A stretch of 56,676 nt of DNA, taken from an uncultured Prevotellaceae bacterium. GTDB taxonomy: Bacteria; Bacteroidota; Bacteroidia; Bacteroidales; Bacteroidaceae. Position numbers and translations under genes: made by a program. The stretch is taken from the NCBI GenBank assembly GCA_937891085.1, contig CALAEY010000065.1, forward strand, positions 1-56,676. The letters run 5' to 3'. The number at the start of each line of letters is the position of its first letter. The first letter of the stretch is position 1. The notes below the pieces were generated by a model. That model was not told the origin of the DNA, did no database searches, and worked only from the letters and a program-made list of their open reading frames with translations. Positions 16,095 through 25,133 of the stretch are shown here, piece after piece.

Positions 16095-16862
16095 ATGAAA
16101 CTGACGATCTTAGGGAGTGGGACGTCCATCGGAGTGCCTGTAAAAGGCTGTACGTGTGCGGTTTGTAGTTCGGACGACCCACATGATAAGCGTCTTCGTA
16201 CTTCGGCGTTGGTGAAGGCTGACGATGGGATGAACATCTTAGTGGATTGTGGTCCTGATTTTAGGGAACAATGTTTGCGCCTTCCTACTTTTGAGCAGAT
16301 TCATGGGGTGCTGCTTACGCATGAGCATTACGACCATGTGGGTGGTCTGGATGATCTTCGTCCTTATAGTGTTTTTGGAGATATTCCTCTGTATTGTCAG
16401 TCAGACGTGGCAAGGGCGCTAAGAGTGCGTATGCCCTATGCGTTGGTGGATCATGTGTATCCGGGCAGACCTCGTATTTATTTGCAAGAAGTAGAAGCGG
16501 GAAAGCCATTCTTGATAGGAAAGACGGAAATAAGGCCTATCAGAGTGATGCATGGGCAATTGCCTATCCTTGGTTTTGTTATTGGGGGAAAGTTGGGATA
16601 CGTCACTGATATGCTGACGATGCCTGACGCTTCTTTTGAAGCACTTCGTGGGGTAGACGCACTGATTGTCAACGCTCTTCGCCCCAAGGAGCATCCTACC
16701 CATCAGAATGTGGCGCAAGCCATAGAGACGGCCCGCAGGGTAGGGGCTAGGCGCACTTACTTTGTGCACATGAGTCATAGCATCGGACTTCATGATGAGG
16801 CTTGTGCCCAGTTGCCTGAAGGGATGAGTTTCGCCTACGATCAGATGGAGATTGAAATATAG
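16095..16862 (+). CDS. MBL-fold metallohydrolase (PhnP-like)
   Basis: A 255-residue metallo-beta-lactamase-fold enzyme of the PhnP / RNase Z-like group. LGSGTSIGVPVKGC with the CTCAVCSSDDPHDKR cysteine cluster at the N-terminus resembles the structural zinc site of PhnP. The catalytic metal motif HEHYDHVGGLDDLRPY is near residue 76, and MHGQLPILGF and VHMSHSIGLHDE carry later metal-binding histidines. PhnP is a cyclic phosphodiesterase; the substrate here is not known. It is the last gene of the lysC-lysA-murB run and is followed by a minus-strand gene. Confidence 0.85.
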   Translation: MKLTILGSGTSIGVPVKGCTCAVCSSDDPHDKRLRTSALVKADDGMNILVDCGPDFREQCLRLPTFEQIHGVLLTHEHYDHVGGLDDLRPYSVFGDIPLYCQSDVARALRVRMPYALVDHVYPGRPRIYLQEVEAGKPFLIGKTEIRPIRVMHGQLPILGFVIGGKLGYVTDMLTMPDASFEALRGVDALIVNALRPKEHPTHQNVAQAIETARRVGARRTYFVHMSHSIGLHDEACAQLPEGMSFAYDQMEIEI

Positions 16863-16953
16863 CTTTTTGCGCCTACGCACAGAAAAATTTGCTGCTGTGC
16901 ACAGAAAAAAGTGCGCTTGTGCACATCCGCAAATTCTCGCTAATAGAAGAGAT

Positions 16954-16979
16954 AAAAAAGAGAGGGGAAACCCCTCTCT
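16954..16979 (-). terminator. Rho-independent terminator of the DUF3127 gene
   Basis: A perfect 9-bp stem (16959-16967 with 16971-16979, core GAGAGGGG / CCCCTCTC) and a 3-nt loop. On the minus strand it is followed by a T run (A run 16954-16959 on the plus strand). Confidence 0.85.
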
Positions 16980-17368
16980 CAGAATGGCAGGTCGTCTTTA
17001 TCGTCGCCCTGTATGAATTGTGCACTCGCTGCTTGGTCAGCTGGTGGGAATGGTACGCCAGCCTCTGGTGCTGGCTGAGGGCCAGCAGGCTGTGCGCTTA
17101 CGCGATCTACCTTCCAAGCGCGAATAGAATTGAACCAACGGTCTTGCCACTGACGTGCATCAATGTCGAATGACACAGTGAGTTCCTCACCCATCTGGAT
17201 GTTGAACTGACTGATACGTTCGGATCCGAAAACCTCGAAGCACATCTTCTTAGGATATTGGCTGTGGTCTTCTATAACGTATTCTTGTACTTTCCACTCA
17301 TTGCCTGTCGTTTTGCTCACTCCGCCACGTTCCTGGCCTATGTGAATAATCTTTCCTGTAAATTCCAT
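16979..17368 (-). CDS. DUF3127 domain protein
   Basis: A 129-residue protein starting MEFTGKIIHIGQERGG. The first 95 residues form a beta-rich, OB-fold-like domain (DUF3127) with KTTGNEWKVQEYVIE and ARQWQDRWFNSIRAWKVDRV. The C-terminal 35 residues are Pro/Ala-rich and end in DDKDDLPF, an acidic tail resembling that of SSB proteins that binds partner proteins. A role in single-stranded DNA or RNA binding is an inference from these two traits. The longer reading frame upstream of 17368 has no family similarity, so the ATG at 17366-17368 is chosen. The gene is on its own, facing the murB run, with its own terminator. Confidence 0.8.
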   Translation of the reverse strand: MEFTGKIIHIGQERGGVSKTTGNEWKVQEYVIEDHSQYPKKMCFEVFGSERISQFNIQMGEELTVSFDIDARQWQDRWFNSIRAWKVDRVSAQPAGPQPAPEAGVPFPPADQAASAQFIQGDDKDDLPF

Positions 17369-17455
17369 AATTTCATTTTTAATTGTAAAACCGATGCGAA
17401 GATACATCTTTTTATGATATCTCAATCTATTTTCGCATTTTTTATTTTTATAAAG

Positions 17456-17487
17456 CTTGGTATTAGCAAATAGTTTTTGTAATTTTG
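17456..17487 (+). promoter_or_regulatory. Probable dnaN promoter
   Basis: CTTG at 17456-17459 and TAATTTTG at 17480-17487 with a 20-bp spacer fit the Bacteroidetes consensus with one mismatch. They lie about 40 bp upstream of the dnaN start. Confidence 0.5.
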
Positions 17488-17528
17488 TTGTTTGTAAAGT
17501 GAAAAATATAATTTAAAAAGAAATATCT

Positions 17529-18653
17529 ATGAAATTTGTAGTTTCAAGCACCGATTTATCTGCTCATTTGCAGGCTATCAGCCGAGTGATTAACAGTAAG
17601 AATGCAATTCCTATCTTCGATTGCTTCTTGTTCTGCGTGAAAGAAGGCCGTCTCTTCGTGACCGCTTCAGATAGTGAGACCACGATGACTACTTCTATGG
17701 AAGTTGCCCAGACCGATACAGACGGTGAGTTCGCCATTATGGCACGCACCTTGCTGGAGGCTTTGCGCGTTGGCGCAGACCAGCCGCTGACCTTCGATGT
17801 CAATATGGAGAATATGGCTATCACCGTTAGCTATCAGAACGGTAGCTACAGCTTGATGGGACAGTCTGCTGAGGTGTACCCAAGTGCTGCTCAGCTGAGC
17901 GAGAATGCGGTGACTGTGACGATGGATAGCAACTTGCTGCTGGAAGGCATCGGGCGTACCCTCTTCGCCACTGCAAGTGATGAGCTTCGTCCAGTGATGA
18001 ACGGTGTGTTCTTCGACATCACTCCAGAAGATCTCACTCTGGTAGCGTCAGATGGACATAAGTTGGTGCGCTATCGCAGCACACAGGCTAAGGGCGACCA
18101 GAAGTCTTCTTTCATCTTGCCTAAGAAGCCTGCAGGCTTGCTGAAGAACCTGGCTCCAAAGGAGACTACAGAGGTGAAACTGCAGTTTGATAATCGTAAT
18201 GCAGTGATTGAGATGGGTGAGTATAAGATGATTTGCCGTCTGATCGAAGGCCGTTATCCTAACTACAACTCCGTGATTCCGCAGAGCAATCCATATAAGG
18301 TGACTCTCGATCGTCTTTCATTGCTTGGCGCGCTGCGTCGTGTGTCTATCTTCTCTTCTCAGGCTAGTAACTTGGTGAAGTTGAACCTGAAGGGTGGCGA
18401 GCTGCTTATCTCTGCTCAGGACATCGACTTCTCAACTTCTGCTAAGGAGTCTATGCCTTGCCAGTATGAGGGTGAGGAGATGAGCATCGGCTTCAAGTCT
18501 GTGTTCTTGATCGACATCCTTAATAATATCAGTGCTGATGAGATTACTATTGAGTTGGCCGATCCTTCAAGGGCAGGTGTGATCGTTCCAGTATTACAGC
18601 CAGAAGGTGAAGATCTGCTCATGCTGCTGATGCCAATGATGCTTAACGACTGA
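17529..18653 (+). CDS. dnaN: DNA polymerase III beta subunit (sliding clamp)
   Basis: A 374-residue sliding clamp that encircles DNA and tethers polymerase III and repair enzymes. Three clamp domains are visible: MKFVVSSTDLSAHLQAISRV at the N-terminus, TLFATASDELRPVMNGVFF near 140 with LVASDGHKLVRYRS near 172, and the last domain ending LLMLLMPMMLND, where the usual C-terminal PMR.. is replaced by PMMLND. The length is standard. It starts a dnaN-exonuclease-recN cluster typical of Bacteroidales. Confidence 0.96.
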   Translation: MKFVVSSTDLSAHLQAISRVINSKNAIPIFDCFLFCVKEGRLFVTASDSETTMTTSMEVAQTDTDGEFAIMARTLLEALRVGADQPLTFDVNMENMAITVSYQNGSYSLMGQSAEVYPSAAQLSENAVTVTMDSNLLLEGIGRTLFATASDELRPVMNGVFFDITPEDLTLVASDGHKLVRYRSTQAKGDQKSSFILPKKPAGLLKNLAPKETTEVKLQFDNRNAVIEMGEYKMICRLIEGRYPNYNSVIPQSNPYKVTLDRLSLLGALRRVSIFSSQASNLVKLNLKGGELLISAQDIDFSTSAKESMPCQYEGEEMSIGFKSVFLIDILNNISADEITIELADPSRAGVIVPVLQPEGEDLLMLLMPMMLND

Positions 18654-18661
18654 TAAAGAGC

Positions 18662-19441
18662 ATGGAACTGAAACTGAAAAAGCCGTTGGTCTTCTTTGAC
18701 TTGGAGACCACGGGTACTGATATTATCCATGATAGAATCGTGGAGATTTGCATCCTCAAGGTGATGCCAAACGGTAATGAAGATGCCAGAACGTTGCGTA
18801 TCAATCCTGAGATGCACATTCCAGAGGGTGCCTCTGCGGTACATCACATTACTGATGAGCTGGTGAAAGACTGTCCTACTTTCAAGGAAGTTGCCAAGGA
18901 CATCGCACACATCATCGAGGGAAGTGATCTGGCAGGATTTAACTCCAATCGCTTCGATATCCCTTTGCTGGCGGAGGAATTCCTCCGCGCAGGAGTGGAT
19001 ATCGATTTGCGTCGTTGTAAGTTCGTCGATGTTCAGGTGATCTTCCATAAGAAGGAACAGCGTACCCTTTCTGCAGCCTATAAGTTCTACTGTGATAAGG
19101 ACTTGGGCGATGTGGCTCATTCTGCCTTGGGCGACACTCGTGCCACCTATGAAGTACTGAAGGCCCAGTTGGATAGGTATGCTGATGATCCAGATCTCCA
19201 GAATGATATTGATGCTCTTTCTAAGTATAGCTACTTCAGTAAGAACGTAGACTTTGCTGGACGCATTATCCTGAATGATAAGGGAGAAGAGGTGTTCAAC
19301 TTCGGAAAGTATAAAGGGCTTCCTGTAAGGGAGGTGCTGAACCGCGATCCTGGCTACTATAGCTGGATAGAGAGCAGTGACTTCACGCTGGACACCAAGG
19401 CGGTACTCACGAAGATCAGACTTCGTGAAATGAAGAAATAA
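18662..19441 (+). CDS. DnaQ-like 3'-5' exonuclease
   Basis: A 259-residue DEDDh exonuclease related to the epsilon proofreading subunit. The DEDD residues are visible: FFDLETTG near residue 12 (D, E), NSNRFDIPLL near 100 (D), and HSALGDTRATYEVL near 157 (H, D). The C-terminal 60 residues (FNFGKYKGLPVREVL, then YYSWI) form a small DUF3820-like module found in such exonucleases. It starts 9 bp after dnaN, which supports a replication or repair role. Whether it is the main proofreading subunit cannot be told. Confidence 0.9.
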   Translation: MELKLKKPLVFFDLETTGTDIIHDRIVEICILKVMPNGNEDARTLRINPEMHIPEGASAVHHITDELVKDCPTFKEVAKDIAHIIEGSDLAGFNSNRFDIPLLAEEFLRAGVDIDLRRCKFVDVQVIFHKKEQRTLSAAYKFYCDKDLGDVAHSALGDTRATYEVLKAQLDRYADDPDLQNDIDALSKYSYFSKNVDFAGRIILNDKGEEVFNFGKYKGLPVREVLNRDPGYYSWIESSDFTLDTKAVLTKIRLREMKK

Positions 19442-19446
19442 GGTAA

Positions 19447-21120
19447 ATGCTGCATACGCTCTATATACAAGACTACGCGCTTATCCGCCAGTTGCAGATT
19501 TGCTTCGAACAGGGATTTTCTGTCATCACGGGTGAAACGGGTGCTGGAAAGTCGGTCATGCTGGGGGCCTTAGGTCTTCTCTTGGGGCAGCGTGCTGATA
19601 CTAAGGCTATCAGAACTGGTGCTTCGAAGTGCGTGATAGAGGCTCATTTCCTATTGGAAGGCAATCTCCTGCAACCTTTCTTCGAGGAGAATGAGTTGGA
19701 CTATGAGGCAGAATGTATCTTGCGCAGAGAGGTTTATGCCTCTGGCAAGAGCCGAGCTTTCATCAACGATACTCCTGTACAGTTGGCTCAGATGAAGGAA
19801 CTGGGCGAGCAGCTCATCGATATTCATTCCCAACATCAGAATTTGCTATTGGGTAAGGAAGATTTTCAGCTAAGTGTGCTTGATATCGTGGCTGGAAACG
19901 GAGCGTTGCTGAATGCTTACAGGCAGGATTTCAAACGTTGGAAACAACGTAAGCAAGCATTGCAAGACTTATTGGCGCAGATAGCTCAGGACAAAGCTGA
20001 TGAAGACTATGTGCAGTTCCAATACAACCAGCTGGAAGAGGCTGCTCTTCAGACTGGGGAGCAAGAGGAACTGGAGCAGGATGCCGAAATGCTGAGTCAT
20101 GCAGAGGAAATCAAGTCGGGATTGTATAGGGCAGGGCAAATACTCTCTTCGGAGGAGGGTGGGCTGCTCAATGAGCTGCGTGATAGCAAGGGTGCTTTGC
20201 AGAACATCCTTTCTGTGTTTCCATCTGCCAGAGAGTTGTTCGATCGTCTGGAAAGTTCTTATATAGAGTTGGAAGACATCGCCCAAGAGTTGGAGCGACA
20301 GGCTGAGTTGGCTGAGTTTGATCCGCTGCGTTTGGATGCTGTGAACGAACGCCTGAATCTGATCTATTCCTTGCAACAGAAACATCATGTGCAGACGGTG
20401 GAGGAATTGCTCCAGCTGCAGACTTCTTTTGAAGCACGACTGAATGCTCTGAATCATTCTGAAGAGGATGTGGAGCAGTTGCAGAAGGAGTGCGACACTA
20501 TGTATAAGGATCTGAAGAGTCAGGCTGACCAGTTGACAAAGAACCGCAATAAAGCATCGAAACAGATTGAAAAACAAATGGTTGAAATGCTGATTCCTCA
20601 GGGAATGCCCAATGTGCGTTTTCAGGTGGAGGTCAGTCCGCGTAAAGAACTCTCAGAGACGGGTGCCGATACGGTAAACTTCCGTTTCAGTGCTAATAAG
20701 AATGGTGTGCTTCAACCTATCTCTCAGGTGGCTTCTGGTGGTGAGATTGCTCGAGTGATGCTCTCTGTGAAGGCGTTGGTTTCAGGAGCTGTGGCTTTGC
20801 CAACCATCATCTTCGATGAGATAGACACAGGTGTTTCTGGGAATATAGCCGACCGTATGGCACTCATCATGCAAGAGATGGGGGCGAAGGGTCGACAGGT
20901 CATCAGCATCACCCACTTGCCTCAGATTGCTGCTCGAGGGGCTGTTCACTATAAGGTTTATAAGCAAGATACCGAGACAGAAACCATCAGCCATATCACG
21001 CGCTTGAGTAAGGAAGAGCGGGTAGAGGAAATTGCTCACATGCTGAGTGGAGCCACACTGACCACCGAAGCCTTAAATAACGCAAGGGCGTTGTTGGCAG
21101 ATAACTTGAAAGATAATTAA
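19447..21120 (+). CDS. recN: DNA repair protein RecN
   Basis: A 557-residue SMC-like ATPase acting early in double-strand-break repair. Walker A GETGAGKSVML is near residue 30, followed by GQRADTKAIRTG and RREVYASGKSRAFIN. There is a long coiled coil at about 155-370 and a C-terminal head with SGGEIARVMLS, Walker B IIFDEIDTGVSG near 455, and the H-loop THLPQIAARG. Length and order are complete. It starts 6 bp after the exonuclease. In many Bacteroidales, from memory, a coaBC gene sits between these two; it is absent here. Confidence 0.95.
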   Translation: MLHTLYIQDYALIRQLQICFEQGFSVITGETGAGKSVMLGALGLLLGQRADTKAIRTGASKCVIEAHFLLEGNLLQPFFEENELDYEAECILRREVYASGKSRAFINDTPVQLAQMKELGEQLIDIHSQHQNLLLGKEDFQLSVLDIVAGNGALLNAYRQDFKRWKQRKQALQDLLAQIAQDKADEDYVQFQYNQLEEAALQTGEQEELEQDAEMLSHAEEIKSGLYRAGQILSSEEGGLLNELRDSKGALQNILSVFPSARELFDRLESSYIELEDIAQELERQAELAEFDPLRLDAVNERLNLIYSLQQKHHVQTVEELLQLQTSFEARLNALNHSEEDVEQLQKECDTMYKDLKSQADQLTKNRNKASKQIEKQMVEMLIPQGMPNVRFQVEVSPRKELSETGADTVNFRFSANKNGVLQPISQVASGGEIARVMLSVKALVSGAVALPTIIFDEIDTGVSGNIADRMALIMQEMGAKGRQVISITHLPQIAARGAVHYKVYKQDTETETISHITRLSKEERVEEIAHMLSGATLTTEALNNARALLADNLKDN

Positions 21121-21133
21121 GCTTAAAATAGAA

Positions 21134-22834
21134 ATGAAACAAAGACTTTTATTGATAATGATGCTTTGCCTCACTGCAGGTTGGAGTTTTGCCCAAGCAC
21201 CTAAGTGGTTGGACAAGACCCGCAATGCGGTATTCAATATCATCGCCTACGATGAGGGAGGTAAAATGATTCATACGGGTAATGGCTTCTTCATAACAGA
21301 AGATGGAACGGCTTTAGCCGACTATTCTGTTTTTGAGAATGCACAGCGTGCTGTAGTCATAGACACCCAAGGCAAACAAATGAATGTGGACATGATTCTG
21401 GGTGCCAATGCGATGTATGATGTGGTGAAGTTCCGTGTTGATATCAGTGGGAAGAAGGTCACCGCATTGCCTCTGGCACCAATAGCTCCTACAGAGAACA
21501 CTACGGTGTTTCTTCTGCCTTATTCTACTCAGAAAGGTGGGGAATATGCCATCGGTAGGGTGCAGCGTTCTGATAGAGTAGAAGGTTCGTATAATTATTT
21601 TACCTTAGCCCTCTCGCTGAAAGAGAAAATGGTGAGCTGCCCGTTGGTGAACAACGACGGTCAGGTGTTCGCGCTGGCCCAGAAATCCTCTGGCTCAGAC
21701 TCTACAACTGTCTGCTATGGTATGGATGTGAAGTTTGCCAATAGTCTGCAGGTGGGTGCGCTCTCCTTTAATGACAATAGCCTGACGAAGATTGGCATTC
21801 GTAAGGCGCTGCCAGATACGGAGGAAGATGCGTTAGCGCTGCTCTATATGGTTTCTATGCGCTTATCGCTCCCAGAGTATCTTCAGTTGCTGAACGATTT
21901 TCTGGCGAAATTCCCAAACAGTGCCGATGGCTATCTGCGTCGTGCCAATGTGCAGCTGGCTTCCAGCCAGACCGATGAGTCTTTGAGAAAAGTTGAGGCA
22001 GACTTAGATACAGCCATGAAGTTGTCTCCAAGCAAGGCGGAAGTGTATTATAATAAGGCAAGTATTATCTATAGCTATTTAGGCATCAATCCAGAGCAAC
22101 CTTATAAGAATTGGACCGTAGCCTCGGCAGTTGAGGAAATCAATAAGGCTATAAAGGAAGATCCACTCCCAGTATATCAACAGCTGAAGGGTGACATGCT
22201 TTTCTCACAGGCCGACTATGCAGGCGCGTATGATGCTTATGAACAGATAAATCGTAGCAACCAGGCTTCTGCTGCTTCTTTCTATAGTGCAGCTAAGACT
22301 AAAGAGCTGATGCAAGAGACTGATGCCGCGCTGGCGTTGATGGATAGTTGCATCGCAAAGTTTGCGCCTCCTTACACTCAGGAAGCAGCGCCTTACTTGT
22401 TGGAGCGGGCCCGAATGCGCGATGAGGCCGGGCAGTCTCGTCAGGCATTACTGGACTATGATGAATACTATAAGGCGGTGAATACGCAAGTAAACGATGT
22501 CTTCTACTATTTGCGCGGTCAGGTTGCTCTGAAGGCAAGGGTATATCAGCGGGCTCTGGACGACTATGCTGAGGCCATTGAGATGAATCCAGAGGAACTG
22601 ACCTACAGAGCCGAATTGGCTGTGGTCAATATGCGAGTGGGACGGAATGAGGAAGCATTGCAGGTGTTGGCGGATGCCGAGAAGATAGATCCGTCATATT
22701 CTGAGATTTATCGTCTCCGTGGCTTAGCGCTCATCCAGTTGAAGCGCAACAGTGAGGCTTGCGACAGCTTCAACAAAGCCAAAGAACTGGGCAATTCTGA
22801 AGTTCAGGCATTGATAGACAGATATTGTAATTAG
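21134..22834 (+). CDS. Secreted degenerate trypsin-like domain with TPR repeats
   Basis: A 566-residue protein with a Sec signal peptide (LLLIMMLCLTAGWSFAQA, cleavage near residue 21). Residues 25-210 look like a trypsin/HtrA-type fold: GNGFFITEDGTALADY aligns with the usual GSGFII..DG....NNHV block, YDVVKFRVD with the Asp strand, and MVSCPLVNNDGQVFALA with the GNSGGPLVN block. The catalytic His and Ser are both absent, so it should be catalytically dead. Residues 240-566 are TPR repeats (for example AYDAYEQINRSNQASAASFY, ALDDYAEAIEMNPEEL). It may be a periplasmic scaffold. It follows recN by 13 bp, but its role is probably unrelated. Confidence 0.7.
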   Translation: MKQRLLLIMMLCLTAGWSFAQAPKWLDKTRNAVFNIIAYDEGGKMIHTGNGFFITEDGTALADYSVFENAQRAVVIDTQGKQMNVDMILGANAMYDVVKFRVDISGKKVTALPLAPIAPTENTTVFLLPYSTQKGGEYAIGRVQRSDRVEGSYNYFTLALSLKEKMVSCPLVNNDGQVFALAQKSSGSDSTTVCYGMDVKFANSLQVGALSFNDNSLTKIGIRKALPDTEEDALALLYMVSMRLSLPEYLQLLNDFLAKFPNSADGYLRRANVQLASSQTDESLRKVEADLDTAMKLSPSKAEVYYNKASIIYSYLGINPEQPYKNWTVASAVEEINKAIKEDPLPVYQQLKGDMLFSQADYAGAYDAYEQINRSNQASAASFYSAAKTKELMQETDAALALMDSCIAKFAPPYTQEAAPYLLERARMRDEAGQSRQALLDYDEYYKAVNTQVNDVFYYLRGQVALKARVYQRALDDYAEAIEMNPEELTYRAELAVVNMRVGRNEEALQVLADAEKIDPSYSEIYRLRGLALIQLKRNSEACDSFNKAKELGNSEVQALIDRYCN

Positions 22835-22859
22835 TGTAGAGTTATAAAAATAGGTGATT

Positions 22860-23234
22860 ATGAAAGAAGTTATCAGCAGTAAGAAGGCTCCGGGAGCCAT
22901 TGGCCCTTACAGTCAGGGCATAGTAGCAGGCGGATTGGTGTTCGTTTCTGGGCAGCTGCCGATCGATGCTGCCACAGGAGTGATGGCAGAAGGTATCGAG
23001 GAGCAGACCAGACAGTCGCTGACTAATATCCAGTACATCTTGGTGGAAGCAGGGCTGATGATGAAGGATGTGGTAAAGACCACCGTTTTCTTGGCAGATA
23101 TGTCTCTGTTCGGTGATATGAATAAGGTCTATGCCACTTTCTTTGAGACCGACTGTCCTGCACGTTCAGCTGTTGCGGTAAAGGCTTTACCGAAGGACGC
23201 ACTGGTCGAGATTGAGTGCATCGCAGCTCGCTAA
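22860..23234 (+). CDS. ridA: RidA family protein (enamine/imine deaminase)
   Basis: A 124-residue RidA/YjgF protein, which hydrolyses reactive 2-aminoacrylate and related imines formed by PLP enzymes. Motifs are SSKKAPGAIGPYSQG with the substrate-contacting Tyr, FVSGQLPIDAATG, and the C-terminal CPARSAVAVKALPKDALVEIECIA with the conserved Arg and Glu. ATG at 22860 gives the usual N-terminus. Its last 48 bp overlap the 3' end of the convergent folC gene. Confidence 0.92.
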   Translation: MKEVISSKKAPGAIGPYSQGIVAGGLVFVSGQLPIDAATGVMAEGIEEQTRQSLTNIQYILVEAGLMMKDVVKTTVFLADMSLFGDMNKVYATFFETDCPARSAVAVKALPKDALVEIECIAAR

Positions 23235-24452
23235 GAGATCGGCTACGATAAAGTTACTGCCTCCCACGAAGATGACCTCTTCTGGGAGGCTGTTTTTTTG
23301 TGCAGCCTTGACGGCACTCACGACATCTGGATATGTGTCGCCTTGCAAACCGCATTCTGCAGCTACGCGCTGAAGCTCTTGTTCGCTTAAAGCTCGCTTC
23401 ACGCTGGCCTTAGTGAAGTAGTAGGTCGCATTCTGAGGTAGGAAGGACAACATCCCGTGTACGTCTTTATCGCTTACAACGCCGATGACGATATGCAGTT
23501 CCTTACGTAGTGCTTTCAGTTGCTCACCGATGTACTGGAATCCACCTACGTTATGGCCGGTATCACAGAGCAGAGTAGGGTGCTCTTGAAGCGTCTGCCA
23601 ACGTCCCATCAGTCCTGTGAGGGAGGTGACATGCCCGAAGCCATAGCGCACCATCGGCCCGTCGAAGCGGTAGCCTAAATCGCGGAGTACCGTGAGGGCA
23701 GTGACGATGGTCTGCTTATTCATCTGTTGGTAGATTCCCCTCAGTTCGGGGCTAATGCCGGGGAAGTCTTCCCGTCCGTTTTCTTCTGCAAAGAAGATGG
23801 GGGCGTTCATCTCTCTGGCTTTCTGTAAGAACACAGACTTAGTCTCTGGAGTGGTCTCTCCGATTACCACCGGTATACCAGGCTTGATGATTCCCGCCTT
23901 CTCACTGGCAATTTTAGCCAACGTGTCACCGAGGAACTGCGTATGCTCCAGACTGATGTTGGTGATAATGCTCAGGTCTGGTTGGATGATGTTTGTGCAG
24001 TCCAAACGTCCGCCCAGTCCTACCTCGATGACTGCCACATCTACCGATTGCTCTGCGAAGTACTTGAAGGCCATTGCCGTTGTCAGCTCGAAGAACGAAG
24101 GGTAAAGGGGCTCGAAGAATGCCTTCTCCTGTGCCACGAAGTTGATGACATATTTTCCCGAGATTTTCTCACCATTGATACGGATGCGCTCACGGAAGTC
24201 AAGCAGGTGTGGAGAGGTATAGAGACCAACTTTATACCCAGCTGTCTGAAGGATCGCTGCCAGCGTATGTGACACCGAACCTTTTCCGTTGGTTCCTGCC
24301 ACATGGATAGTGTGGAACTTTCGGTGCGGATGTTCGAAATGCTCATCCAGCGCATAGGTGTTCTCTAAGCCCGACTTGTAGGCCGATGCACCCACCCGTT
24401 GAAACATAGGTACGCTGTCGTACAGATATTGTATGGTCTCTTGGTAGTTCAT
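23187..24452 (-). CDS. folC: Folylpolyglutamate / dihydrofolate synthase
   Basis: A 421-residue Mur-ligase-like enzyme adding glutamate to dihydropteroate or folates. It has the P-loop VAGTNGKGSVSHTLAAIL near residue 52, YTSPHLLDFRERI, EVGLGGRLDCTNI near 142, SLEHTQFLGDTLAKIASEKAGI with the metal-binding His near 170, and CDTGHNVGG near 290. The length is standard. Its 3' end overlaps ridA tail to tail by 48 bp, with no room for a separate terminator. On its upstream side the YggS gene ends 1 bp away, suggesting one minus-strand operon. Confidence 0.95.
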   Translation of the reverse strand: MNYQETIQYLYDSVPMFQRVGASAYKSGLENTYALDEHFEHPHRKFHTIHVAGTNGKGSVSHTLAAILQTAGYKVGLYTSPHLLDFRERIRINGEKISGKYVINFVAQEKAFFEPLYPSFFELTTAMAFKYFAEQSVDVAVIEVGLGGRLDCTNIIQPDLSIITNISLEHTQFLGDTLAKIASEKAGIIKPGIPVVIGETTPETKSVFLQKAREMNAPIFFAEENGREDFPGISPELRGIYQQMNKQTIVTALTVLRDLGYRFDGPMVRYGFGHVTSLTGLMGRWQTLQEHPTLLCDTGHNVGGFQYIGEQLKALRKELHIVIGVVSDKDVHGMLSFLPQNATYYFTKASVKRALSEQELQRVAAECGLQGDTYPDVVSAVKAAQKNSLPEEVIFVGGSNFIVADLLASCDALNLDQCVLR

Positions 24453-24453
24453 C

Positions 24454-25131
24454 TTATGCTTTTTTACTATAATCGCGCTGTCCGAAAATCAATGTCCCCA
24501 CGCGGATCAGCGTACTTCCTTCTTCTATGGCGATAGGATAGTCGTCGCTCATGCCCATAGAAAGTTCACGGAAGGCAGAATCTTCATGAAAGTATGTTTG
24601 CTTCAGTTCCTCGAAGAAAGCGCAAAGGGAGTGGAACTCCTTTCTGACCTGCTCCGCATCATCAGTATTCGTTGCCATACCCATCAGTCCGCAGATCTGA
24701 ACATGCTGCAGCTCGTTCAGTATGCCAGATGTCAACATCTCCAAACACTCTTCCCTGCTGAAACCGAATTTGGTCTCTTCCTGTGCGATGTGCATCTGCA
24801 GCAGACATGGGATGATGCGCTCTGCTTTGGCTGATTCCTTATCAACCACTTTCAGCAGCTTCAAAGAGTCTATCCCGTGAATCATGCTCACGAAAGGGGC
24901 GATATATTTCACCTTGTTGGTCTGCAGATGTCCGATAAAATGCCATTCAATGTCTGCTGGGAGACTTTCATGCTTCAAGGTGAGTTCTTGTACATGATTC
25001 TCCCCAAAAAGGCGCTGGCCAGCCTTATATGCCTCCAGAATGTCGCTTTCTGGATGAAATTTAGATACGGCAATCAGTCTGACACCTTCGGGCAGGCTTT
25101 GCTGAATGGATTTTATCTGTCTCCCGATCAT
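24454..25131 (-). CDS. YggS family PLP-binding protein
   Basis: A 225-residue PLP homeostasis protein (YggS/PROSC/YBL036C). It has VRLIAVSKFHPESDI with the PLP lysine near residue 23, FGENHVQEL, WHFIGHLQTNKVKYI near 67, HSLDSLKLL-like IHGIDSLKLLK, CGLMGMATNTDD near 145, and SMGMSDDYPIAIEEGSTLIRVG near 192. It binds PLP without known catalysis and buffers vitamin B6. It starts 2 bp from the end of the DUF4494 gene and ends 1 bp from folC. Confidence 0.93.
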   Translation of the reverse strand: MIGRQIKSIQQSLPEGVRLIAVSKFHPESDILEAYKAGQRLFGENHVQELTLKHESLPADIEWHFIGHLQTNKVKYIAPFVSMIHGIDSLKLLKVVDKESAKAERIIPCLLQMHIAQEETKFGFSREECLEMLTSGILNELQHVQICGLMGMATNTDDAEQVRKEFHSLCAFFEELKQTYFHEDSAFRELSMGMSDDYPIAIEEGSTLIRVGTLIFGQRDYSKKA

Positions 25132-25133
25132 GT

